Shown: positions 9,008 through 16,143 of the stretch, piece after piece | Position numbering within the stretch: the stretch's first letter is position 1 | How the letters are laid out: each line of letters starts with the position of its first letter | DNA from: a candidate division KSB1 bacterium | GTDB taxonomy: Bacteria > Zhuqueibacterota > Zhuqueibacteria > JANLFK01 > Oleimicrobiaceae | Length of the DNA stretch: 64,000 nucleotides | Reading direction: 5' to 3' | Assembly (NCBI GenBank): GCA_024655945.1 | Contig: JANLFK010000002.1 | Coordinates: 411,139 to 475,138, forward strand | The notes under the pieces: model-generated | The model's input: only the letters and a program-made list of their open reading frames with translations | What the model was told of the DNA's origin: nothing | The model's database searches: none | Position numbers and translations under genes: made by a program

Positions 9008-9494
9008 TGTGTTGCTCCTCTCCGTTAATGCGACGCAGTACTCGCGCCGGATGTCCGGCAACGATAGTATTGGCTGGGACGTTGCGCGTTACCACGCTCC
9101 CTGCCCCAACAATGGCATTCTCCCCGATGGTCACGCCACACAGAATGGTGGCATTAGAGCCGATGGAGGCGCCCCGTTTCACGAGGGTCGCCACCACCAC
9201 CCAGTCCTGCTCTGTCTGCATCTGGCCGTCAGCGGTGGTGGCTCGCGGATAGCGGTCGTTGATGAACACCACGCCATGGCCGATGAAGCAGTTGTCCTCG
9301 ATGGTCACCCCCTCGCAGATGAAGGTGTGACTGGAAATCTTGCAGTTCTTGCCCACCTTGGCCCCTTTTTGGATTTCCACAAAGGTGCCAATCTTGGTGC
9401 CATCGCCAATCTCACAGCCATAGAGGTTGACAAAGTCGTAGATCTTGACGTCCTTCCCCAGCTTGACACTTTCCGCAATCAGGCTGCGCTTCAT
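8988..9494 (-). CDS. Left-handed beta-helix N-acetyltransferase (WbpD/WlbB-like)
   Basis: A 168-residue hexapeptide-repeat acyltransferase. Repeats of the I-G-x-x-x-x-I kind run through the protein: GDGTKIGTFVEI, VGKNCKISSHTFI, GENAIVGAGSVVT. The family uses acetyl-CoA to acetylate the 3-amino group of UDP-2-acetamido-3-amino-glucuronate. Its start overlaps the dehydrogenase stop as ATGA (9491-9494) and its end overlaps the aminotransferase start, so the three genes form one tightly coupled unit. The order dehydrogenase, acetyltransferase, aminotransferase supports the diacetamido-sugar assignment. A dTDP-sugar acetyltransferase is the main alternative. Confidence 0.9.
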   Translation of the reverse strand: MKRSLIAESVKLGKDVKIYDFVNLYGCEIGDGTKIGTFVEIQKGAKVGKNCKISSHTFICEGVTIEDNCFIGHGVVFINDRYPRATTADGQMQTEQDWVVVATLVKRGASIGSNATILCGVTIGENAIVGAGSVVTRNVPANTIVAGHPARVLRRINGEEQHNEGTLS

Positions 9495-10498
9495 ATTCTC
9501 ACTTCCCTTCCTCTGGCTTTGACCGATGTCTGGGCAGCCTCCAGGATGCGCACGACCATGAGCCCGTCATGGCCGTCGGCCACGCCATCGCTGCCCTTCT
9601 CTAGGCAGTCGATGATGCGCTCCACCTCGACGGCAAGCGCCTCTCGGCTGTCGATCTTCGGGCAGTACATGTCCCCGGTCCGGTATTGGACCAGCATGTG
9701 GTAGACATCATCCACGCTCTCAATCACATCGACACCTTTGTCATAGATGCGCACCTTTTCGCTCGGCTGATTGTCGTCCCACACAACCATCTTCTTGCTC
9801 CCCGCCAGGAGCGTCTGCCGGATCTTCACCGGGGAGAGCCAGTTGGTGTGCACATGGGCAATGAGGTGGTCCGGATAATAGACGGTCAGATAGGCAACGT
9901 TCTCCAAGCCGTTGCCAAAGTTGTCGATGCCAGTAGCTACCACGCTCTCAGGTTTGCTGGGGAGCAAGTGGTGCATGATTGACACGTCGTGCGGGGCAAG
10001 GTCCCAGAGCACGTTGACATCGTGCTGGAAGAGGCCGAGGTTGATGCGCACCGAGTCAAAGTAGTAGACCTTGCCGAGTTCACCGCTGTCGATGAGCTCT
10101 TTAATTCTGCGCACCGCGCCCGTGTAGATGAACGTGTGGTCGACGAACACTTTCAGGCCCCTGCGCTCGGCCAGTTCCACGAGCTCCTCGGCCTGGGCAC
10201 TGGTGGCGGTCATCGGCTTCTCGATGAGCACATGCCTGCCGGCCAGGAGCGCCTCGCGAGCGATGGCAAAGTGCGTGGACACCGGCGTGCACACCACGAC
10301 CAAGTCCGTGGTGGGATCCTTGATGATGCGCCGATAGTCGGTGGTGGTCTCCACGGCGGGGTAGGAGCGCTTAATGAAGTCCAGCCTGTTCTGCGCCAGG
10401 TCACAGCAGGAGACCACCTTGGCCCTTGGGTTGGCCGCAAAGTTGCGCACGAGATTCGGCCCCCAATAGCCGACGCCAATCACACTCACATTCAGCAT
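9491..10498 (-). CDS. Gfo/Idh/MocA-family nucleotide-sugar dehydrogenase (WbpB/WlbA-like)
   Basis: A 335-residue NAD-dependent oxidoreductase. The Rossmann motif is VIGVGYWGPNL near residues 6-16, and VLIEKPM is the EKP motif of the Gfo/Idh/MocA family; FVDHTFIYTG follows in the substrate domain. WbpB/WlbA enzymes oxidise C3 of UDP-N-acetylglucosaminuronate to a 3-keto sugar, the substrate of the neighbouring aminotransferase. The ATG sits 16 bp after the sugar transferase stop. The UDP-GlcNAc 6-dehydrogenase (WbpA) that would supply the substrate is not in the window. Family call is firm; the exact substrate is inferred from the neighbours. Confidence 0.92.
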   Translation of the reverse strand: MLNVSVIGVGYWGPNLVRNFAANPRAKVVSCCDLAQNRLDFIKRSYPAVETTTDYRRIIKDPTTDLVVVCTPVSTHFAIAREALLAGRHVLIEKPMTATSAQAEELVELAERRGLKVFVDHTFIYTGAVRRIKELIDSGELGKVYYFDSVRINLGLFQHDVNVLWDLAPHDVSIMHHLLPSKPESVVATGIDNFGNGLENVAYLTVYYPDHLIAHVHTNWLSPVKIRQTLLAGSKKMVVWDDNQPSEKVRIYDKGVDVIESVDDVYHMLVQYRTGDMYCPKIDSREALAVEVERIIDCLEKGSDGVADGHDGLMVVRILEAAQTSVKARGREVRI

Positions 10499-10514
10499 CG
10501 CAGTCCTCCTTTTT

Positions 10515-11912
10515 TCACAAAGCGCCCTTCCCGGCGAACACGGCCGTGAAGGTCTTGAATATGAGTTTCAGGTGCAACAGCAACGAGCGCTGGGCTGCAT
10601 AGCGCAAGTCCAACCTCACCATTTCGTCAAAGGTCGTGGAGCTCCGGCCATACACCTGCCAGAGTCCGGTGATCCCTGGCTTCACCTCCATGAAGCGGCG
10701 CATGTGCCAGCTCTTGTAAGATTCCACCTCGAAGGGCAGAGGCGGCCGCGGCCCCACCAGGCTCATCTGTCCCAACAGGACGTTGACAAGCTGCGGAAGC
10801 TCGTCCAGACTCGTCTTTCGTAGAAAGCGACCCACCCGAGTGATTCTTGGGTCATTCACCAGCTTGTAGAGGGGCTGCTCCTCGGTGCCAAAGTTGATCT
10901 CCTCGTTCCGGCCTTCGATCAGCTTCTTGACATAGTCGCGGTGCACGGCATCGTCGCAGCCGACGCGCATGGTCCGGAACTTGTACATGGTGAACGGCCT
11001 CCCTCGGTAGCCGACCCGCTGCTGCTTGAAAAGCACCGGGCCTTTGGAGGTGAGCTTTATGGCCCCGGCGACCACCGCCATCACAGGGGCAAGGAGTACA
11101 ATTCCCACAGCGGCGCCCACAATGTCCATCGCCCGCTTGGCGATCTGGTACACCCGCTCCGTCTCGAGATGGACGTCCAAGAAGAGTGGGGTGCTCATGG
11201 CCACGGCACCTGCGCCGCCGTGGGACACCTCCCAAACCAGGGGAAGCGACTCTCGCGCCGCACGGCTCCGCCCCTTGCCCGCGGAGAGCTTCATCGCGGC
11301 CTCACGGGCTGCCGCATCTGGCGGGAGGAGTCTGGTCTTGGCATGCGCGTACCCGCGGCGTGGCGAGCCAGGATAGGCCACAACATGCACGGCTCGCAGG
11401 CACGAAGCCCACTGAACATCACGCCCGTCAGCCCGCAGACGGGCAAGCATCTTGTCCACGACCAGACGTCCATGGGAAAAGGGTGTGTCGGGCAGCAGAA
11501 CCCCGAGGCGCTTGGCATCCAAGAGCACGCGCACATCATAGTCCCTGGTGGAGGAGCTGATGATGTGCTTCAAATTCTCCACCGCCGCTCTGGATTCGCC
11601 TGCGCGACTTTCTTCCAGTTCAAAGACCACCAAGGAAAACGGGGAACCAGTGCGGTCGCTGCGGTGCCGCTCCTTGCGAAGAACCTGGGCAAAGGCGGCC
11701 CGTGCGAGCCAGCCGTTACCCTCCACTGCCGAGGAAGGGTTGTCCCCACGCTCCCGATGCCGTTGGCCAGCGCTTCCCTTGCGAGGTTCGAGTGGCCCAA
11801 AGGGCGGAGGAAATCCGGCGGCCTGGGTGCCGGCCTTCGCACGCCTCATCCAGCCAAGAGCGAAGTGGTAGCTGTTTCGTGACACCTCTCCTCCACGGAA
11901 TTCGCCAAACAT
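10515..11912 (-). CDS. Initiating sugar-phosphate transferase with degenerate GGDEF-like N-terminal domain
   Basis: A 465-residue fusion. Residues about 255-465 are a bacterial sugar transferase (polyprenyl-phosphate glycosyl-1-phosphate transferase): a hydrophobic re-entrant or membrane segment at 262-290 is followed by [18 protein letters not shown], the catalytic Asp-Glu in TSLDELPQL (D370/E371) and [10 protein letters not shown]. This domain puts the first sugar phosphate on undecaprenyl phosphate. Residues about 70-160 resemble a GGDEF fold ([18 protein letters not shown], then RLGVLLPDT), but the GGDEF signature is replaced by DAKRLG, so no cyclase activity is expected. The start ATG at 11910-11912 forms a TGATG overlap with the CpsD-like gene. 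The longer upstream reading lies inside that gene. Confidence 0.9.
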   Translation of the reverse strand: MFGEFRGGEVSRNSYHFALGWMRRAKAGTQAAGFPPPFGPLEPRKGSAGQRHRERGDNPSSAVEGNGWLARAAFAQVLRKERHRSDRTGSPFSLVVFELEESRAGESRAAVENLKHIISSSTRDYDVRVLLDAKRLGVLLPDTPFSHGRLVVDKMLARLRADGRDVQWASCLRAVHVVAYPGSPRRGYAHAKTRLLPPDAAAREAAMKLSAGKGRSRAARESLPLVWEVSHGGAGAVAMSTPLFLDVHLETERVYQIAKRAMDIVGAAVGIVLLAPVMAVVAGAIKLTSKGPVLFKQQRVGYRGRPFTMYKFRTMRVGCDDAVHRDYVKKLIEGRNEEINFGTEEQPLYKLVNDPRITRVGRFLRKTSLDELPQLVNVLLGQMSLVGPRPPLPFEVESYKSWHMRRFMEVKPGITGLWQVYGRSSTTFDEMVRLDLRYAAQRSLLLHLKLIFKTFTAVFAGKGAL

Positions 11913-12730
11913 CACAACCTTTCGTAGAGCCAGCTGGGCAGGTCGAAGCGCCTTCTGTTCAGGATCGCGCCCAAGATGGGCACGCCTGCCCGTTCCAACA
12001 TCCGCTGTGCCTGCACTACGGCCTCCCACCTGGTGTGGTTGGCGCGCACCACCAAGATGACGGCGTCGCACAGCATGGCATAGCTCACCCCTTCTGCTGC
12101 GCCGAGCACGGCGGGAAGATCGACGACCACCAGTCGCACCCTTTCTGCCACTTGCCGCAACGCTCTGCCGAGCTGCTGCAGATCTGCCCTTCCCCGTCCA
12201 GAGCCGGCAGGGATCACCAGCAGGCGCGAACTCTCCACCCTGTGCGCCAACTCAGCAAGCGATCGAACCTGCCGCAGCCCGTCGGAAAGGCCCGGGCTCA
12301 GAGGGAGGGCAAATGCGCGGTGGATGAAGGGGGCGCCCACGTTTGCATCCACCAGGATGACCGCGTCCGCTGCTTCTGCCGAGCTGGTGACAAGGGATCC
12401 GGTCCGTCCCCTGCTCGCGCCCGCTTCGCCGTCCGCGGCCAACAGGAAGGAAATTGCCGCAGCACACGTGGACACCCCTTCTCCCGGCAGAGCGCTGGTC
12501 AGACCAACAATGCGTGCACCGGTACGTGCGGCAACCGACTCCACCACATGGGCAACCGCCTTGAGGTCGTTGAGCACGCCTGTAGTTTTCTGGCGCGTAC
12601 TGACGGCGCGCTGCGACGCAACACGCGTCAGCTGGCTGCTCCCCCCCACGGCATCGGCTCGCGCTCCGCTCCCCATGCGCTGCGCCGATTGCCTGCTGGT
12701 TGCCTCTGCCGGACTGACAAGGCCTACCAT
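11912..12730 (-). CDS. CpsD/BY-kinase-like P-loop protein with a defective Walker A motif
   Basis: A 272-residue MinD/ParA-fold protein of the CpsD/CapB (bacterial tyrosine kinase) group, which normally pairs with Wzz-type proteins to control polysaccharide export. Walker A reads LPGEGVST at residues 81-88: the lysine expected in GEGKST is valine (V86, codon GTG). Walker A' (VILVDAN, D128) and the Walker B-like VVVDLPAV (D204) remain. The C-terminus has only one tyrosine (SWLYERL), not the usual Tyr cluster. It therefore probably cannot hydrolyse ATP or autophosphorylate in the usual way and may be a structural partner of the Wzz protein. The ATG at 12728-12730 was chosen for its GGAG nine bases upstream. 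Confidence 0.85.
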   Translation of the reverse strand: MVGLVSPAEATSRQSAQRMGSGARADAVGGSSQLTRVASQRAVSTRQKTTGVLNDLKAVAHVVESVAARTGARIVGLTSALPGEGVSTCAAAISFLLAADGEAGASRGRTGSLVTSSAEAADAVILVDANVGAPFIHRAFALPLSPGLSDGLRQVRSLAELAHRVESSRLLVIPAGSGRGRADLQQLGRALRQVAERVRLVVVDLPAVLGAAEGVSYAMLCDAVILVVRANHTRWEAVVQAQRMLERAGVPILGAILNRRRFDLPSWLYERL

Positions 12731-12749
12731 TCTCGTTTCTCCAAAAGGG

Positions 12750-14219
12750 TCAGTGCCCCCGCCGCGCACCCGCTACCTCGCGCACGCTGCCCAACACAGG
12801 GATGCCCGTTCGCCACTCCAACTCCGCTGGCTCATGCACCGTGTGATCCAAATATTCCGCAACGAAGGCCAGCGTCAGCGAGCCAAAAAGCGCCAGGAGC
12901 AGACCCAAGGCCATGTTCAGCCGCTTGTGGGGTCGCACCGGGCGCAAGGGCGGTTCCGCCGAACTGATCACCCGCGCGCTCACCCCCCGCTGCATCCTTG
13001 CCAGCGAAATGCGCGCCTGCTCGCGCTGGCGGAGAAGCAGAGAGTAAATCTGCTGATTGTCGTCAATGCCGCGGCTCAGTTGCGAAAACTCGTACTCCTG
13101 CTTAGCAAGATTCTGGATGTCCCGCTTGATGCTCGCAATCGATTCCTGCAGAGCCTCCTCCTCAGAACGGAGCGCGGCGATGGCGACTGTCTCCATCTGG
13201 ATGATCTGCTCAACCTCTTCAGCGATTTGACGCTGCGTGGCAGCTATCTGCTTGTCGAGATTTCTCACCCCCTCGTATTGAGGCGTAAACCGGGTGAGAA
13301 GCTGTTCTCGGCGCATCTGCAAGTCCAAGAGTTCGCCGCGCAGCTTGGCAATGTGCTTTTCTCTGCTTGGGCTGTCACTCGACTCGATAGACGGGATGCC
13401 TACCCTCCCTTGCGCCAGCTCCTGCTTGAGCACCTGCAGGCGTGCCTCTTTGCCAATGCGCGTGGTGCGCACCTCGGTGAGTCTGGACTCATAGTCAGAC
13501 AGGCGGTTTAGGAGAATGGTGCGCTGCGCCTCGGGCGAGATCATCGCAGCCGATTGCTTGTAGTTGGCCTGCTTCTCCTGTAGCTCGCGCAGCCGGCTGT
13601 CGGCCAAGCGGAGTTGCTCCTGGAAGAACTTATAGGCGGCTGATTGGTCGTAGAGCTGTGCGCGATAGGTGGCGTACGCCTCCACCACCGCATTGGCCGC
13701 CGCGGCAGCATAGGCAGGGTCATTGGCCTCAAAGCTTACCAGGATGACATTGGTCTTGGGGACGTTCTCTACGCGCAACCTCTGCTGGAAGTCGATGAGG
13801 CTGCTCTCTAGCTTGCGCTGCTCGCCAACCTCTCGCGAGGGAAAAGCTGCCCTGACTGGCACCGGCCCCACCTTCTCCATGGCCCGCGCCGCCACCGGGA
13901 GGCTTCGAATGATCTCCGTCTCCGCGTTCACCCAGTCGTAGCGGTCATAGTCCGGCTGCACGCTCACTCCCAACAGGACGGACTTTTCCGAGTCGATCTC
14001 CCGCTCTACCAGGAGCTTTGCCGTCGCGCGAAACACCGGGGCTGCCAAGAAGGTGACAGCCGCCACGCCGCCGATGACCGGCGCAGCGAAACCCAGGACG
14101 AGCCACTTCCGCCTGAACAGCACCCGCAAGAAACGGAGCAGGGGACTGCTGCCGATGGCCGGTGCAACGAACTCTTGCGTCGCGGTGAATGTGCTCCCTG
14201 TCACTGGACTCATTTCCAT
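12750..14219 (-). CDS. Wzz/GumC-type polysaccharide co-polymerase
   Basis: A 489-residue inner-membrane protein of the Wzz/GumC family that sets chain length and links polymerisation to export. It has a first membrane segment at about residues 39-61 (after LRVLFRRKW), a periplasmic domain with long helical coiled-coil regions at about 190-390 rich in Glu, Arg and Gln, and a second membrane segment near 440-462 (LGLLLALFGSLTLAFVAEYL). There is no fused kinase domain; the separate CpsD-like gene follows 19 bp later. The ATG at 14217-14219 has TTTGGAG seven bases upstream. The frame stays open to 14405, but that part overlaps the neighbouring gene and looks non-coding. Confidence 0.9.
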   Translation of the reverse strand: MEMSPVTGSTFTATQEFVAPAIGSSPLLRFLRVLFRRKWLVLGFAAPVIGGVAAVTFLAAPVFRATAKLLVEREIDSEKSVLLGVSVQPDYDRYDWVNAETEIIRSLPVAARAMEKVGPVPVRAAFPSREVGEQRKLESSLIDFQQRLRVENVPKTNVILVSFEANDPAYAAAAANAVVEAYATYRAQLYDQSAAYKFFQEQLRLADSRLRELQEKQANYKQSAAMISPEAQRTILLNRLSDYESRLTEVRTTRIGKEARLQVLKQELAQGRVGIPSIESSDSPSREKHIAKLRGELLDLQMRREQLLTRFTPQYEGVRNLDKQIAATQRQIAEEVEQIIQMETVAIAALRSEEEALQESIASIKRDIQNLAKQEYEFSQLSRGIDDNQQIYSLLLRQREQARISLARMQRGVSARVISSAEPPLRPVRPHKRLNMALGLLLALFGSLTLAFVAEYLDHTVHEPAELEWRTGIPVLGSVREVAGARRGH

Positions 14220-14304
14220 GAATGGCTCCAAATGATTGGCTAGGGAACCTATGCGCTCCACCCGACACAAACCGCCCGTCCGCCATAAGTCCTTCTGCAC
14301 TCCG

Positions 14305-15177
14305 TTAGTTGGTTGTGGTAACCTCTGGTCGCATGGGGCGTGTCTTGCCCCGTCCCATTGAAGCGGCCAACAAACCTTCAACGATGAGCTCGAACTGGTC
14401 AGCATCCCGATTGTTGTAGCGCCACTCGAGCTCTTTTATGACAATGAATATGTTGCCTCGATTGATTGCACGATTCCCCAGGAGGTACCCCTTGGCATAC
14501 TGCCAAAACCCCTGGAGGTAGTCCACATAGACTGCGTCGGCCCACTTCGCCCTCCTCTGCCGACGTCTTCCCCGGTCAACAAAGGCCACGACTGTATCGT
14601 ACTCTTGCCACGGTTCGGTGTAGAGGATCTTGCCTTTCCGAACGCGCGCCAGGTCCGACTTGAGGACTGCTTCCCCTTGGGCTGCATCTAAGAGCCTGGC
14701 TTCTCCATACTCCACCTTGTCGAGCACGCCAATGGCCGGATAGTCCTTAGCCTGCACATCGTCCGCCGTTCCGTGCAGTTGCGGCCCAAGAACCGCATGC
14801 CTGATCAGCGTGTAGGCCCTGAGCCCCGTCTTGTAGTTGAGGTTGCATCGCGCTGCCGCCTGTCGCGCTGGCACTTCTGCCACCCAATAGTTCACGATGG
14901 ACAGCCAGGTCGACAACGGCACATTGAGAACCGAAAACGCCGTGGCCACCAGGGGGCGGAACTCCCAACGGCAACGACGACACTTCAAGCGAGATCTGCT
15001 CAGGACATAGAAGCTGTCAAAGTCGCATTTTCCGCACCTCAACATCCCCATTTTCTGCAGGCGCTGCAGCAAGTAGGCATACGCCGCCTCCTCGTCGGTC
15101 AGTATGCCGCTCAGTTCCAGCAGTCTACGGCGGAATGTGTCCATTAGCTCAGTCCCATACTCGGCGTACCGATCCAC
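14305..15177 (-). CDS. IS1595/ISXO2-like transposase homologue, catalytically altered (possibly domesticated)
   Basis: A 290-residue protein with the layout of an IS1595-type transposase: a C4 zinc ribbon (C48, C51, C66, C69), an ISXO2-like core (WLSIVNYWVAEVPARQAA) and the C-terminal GFWQYAKGYL ... ELEWRYNNRD block. Positions that usually carry the DDE-type acidic residues look changed: DKVEYGE at 153-159 instead of a DExYxGG motif, YTEPWQEY (E188) where Asp is usual, and YVDYLQGFW (Q222) where NxIEGFW is usual. No flanking inverted repeats were seen. It is the first gene after the exopolysaccharide leader, 85 bp before the Wzz gene. A DNA-binding regulator of the operon is possible. Start is uncertain: GTG at 15177 as given, or ATG at 15142-15144. 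Confidence 0.75.
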   Translation of the reverse strand: MDRYAEYGTELMDTFRRRLLELSGILTDEEAAYAYLLQRLQKMGMLRCGKCDFDSFYVLSRSRLKCRRCRWEFRPLVATAFSVLNVPLSTWLSIVNYWVAEVPARQAAARCNLNYKTGLRAYTLIRHAVLGPQLHGTADDVQAKDYPAIGVLDKVEYGEARLLDAAQGEAVLKSDLARVRKGKILYTEPWQEYDTVVAFVDRGRRRQRRAKWADAVYVDYLQGFWQYAKGYLLGNRAINRGNIFIVIKELEWRYNNRDADQFELIVEGLLAASMGRGKTRPMRPEVTTTN

Positions 15178-15710
15178 TCCTGACTCGTTTGATGGTCACT
15201 TGAGGTGCTGGACACCGCCCTCCGTGCCGGCGCAGCGCCAGAACCTGAGAACCCCCGCCAACCAAGGAAATTGCGCGTTGTACCTCTTACACCTGAACTC
15301 CCGCCAGGGCGTACTAAGCCTACCCGCAGTGCAAGAGGCACAATGCTCCCCTTGTCCTCAGAACGTCAATGTCGGAGGGTAGGCAAGCCCGCGCACGACA
15401 GCAAATAGCACCGGCGTGGGCTCGCCCTCAGTCGCCTTGATTCAGCGCAACAAGCCCCATGTCATGCAAAGCGAAGCGATTGTGAGTGAGTCGGAAGACT
15501 CAAAAGGAAGGAGATGTTAGTGGCCGTTGCTGAAAAACAACCCAAGACCCAGAGACTACTATCCACCCTACCCAGCTGTGGCTAACAGTCCCTTTCCTTT
15601 TCCGAAATTCTTCCCCATTGAACTGCTAACCAACATCCATGTCGGCGGGCAACTGACCCTAAAACAGGTCTCGCAGGTAAGGGCTCAATCCTCCCTGTTC
15701 GGACGGTGCA
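15178..15710 (-). other. Long untranslated leader of the exopolysaccharide operon
   Basis: About 530 bp between the minus-strand promoter at 15711-15739 and the first gene. I found no convincing protein gene on either strand. A GAGTC-loop-GACTC hairpin lies at 15488-15501. A plus-strand 23-codon ORF (15514-15585) follows an AGGAAGGAG but the spacing is too short to believe. No match to a c-di-GMP riboswitch or an ops/JUMPstart element was recognised. Long leaders are common for polysaccharide operons and can hold antitermination or RNA control sites; that use here is inference. Confidence 0.45.
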
Positions 15711-15739
15711 AATGTACAAATATTGCACAAGAAAATCAA
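15711..15739 (-). promoter_or_regulatory. Sigma70-type promoter of the exopolysaccharide operon
   Basis: On the minus strand, -35 TTGATT (15734-15739) and -10 TACATT (15711-15716) are separated by exactly 17 bp. The -35 is preceded by GC, as in other promoters of this window. The predicted start is near 15704, about 527 nt before the first gene of the operon. Confidence 0.65.
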
Positions 15740-16089
15740 GCGAAATTTTCAATCATTACCGTTTTTTGCCACCGTCTTCTCGGCAACGTCATGTCCGGCC
15801 TTACTGCCATTGCCTGCACGTGCTCCGCTACGGCGCTTTCCATTCTCTCCGCGGCCAAAGGAGACCAACGCGCGGCCTACCGGCTATGCGATTCAGTATC
15901 TTGCAAAAATCGTATTCGAGCTACCGCACCAAAAGACCCGACGAGATCCCAAGCGTTCTTCCCTTTCGACAAATGGCGGTCCCTTTCTGGCCAAGCCGTG
16001 CCCAGGCAACCTTTCCATATATTGCCACCAGGCACGAGCCCGGCATACCTGACGCCTTCAAACCTCGCGCGGTGGAGGAGGGATTCTCC

Positions 16090-16117
16090 TTGACTTTCAC
16101 GGAAAACGGGCTATCTT
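16090..16117 (+). promoter_or_regulatory. Sigma70-type promoter of the (alpha/alpha)6 enzyme gene
   Basis: TTGACT (16090-16095) and TATCTT (16112-16117) with a 16-bp spacer. The predicted start is near 16124 and leaves a short leader with GGAGG eight bases before the ATG at 16144. This supports 16144 as the true start rather than the open frame that runs back to 15706. Confidence 0.6.
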
Positions 16118-16143
16118 TAGTTCACAGTCGGGAGGAAACCGCT

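Noticed and set aside
14305..15177. Active IS1595 insertion sequence
   Set aside because: No inverted repeats or target duplication seen, and the expected acidic catalytic residues look substituted.
15706..16143. In-frame extension of the toroid enzyme gene by 146 codons
   Set aside because: Starts at the opposite-strand promoter, lacks a signal or domain, and the gene has its own promoter, SD and signal peptide at 16144.
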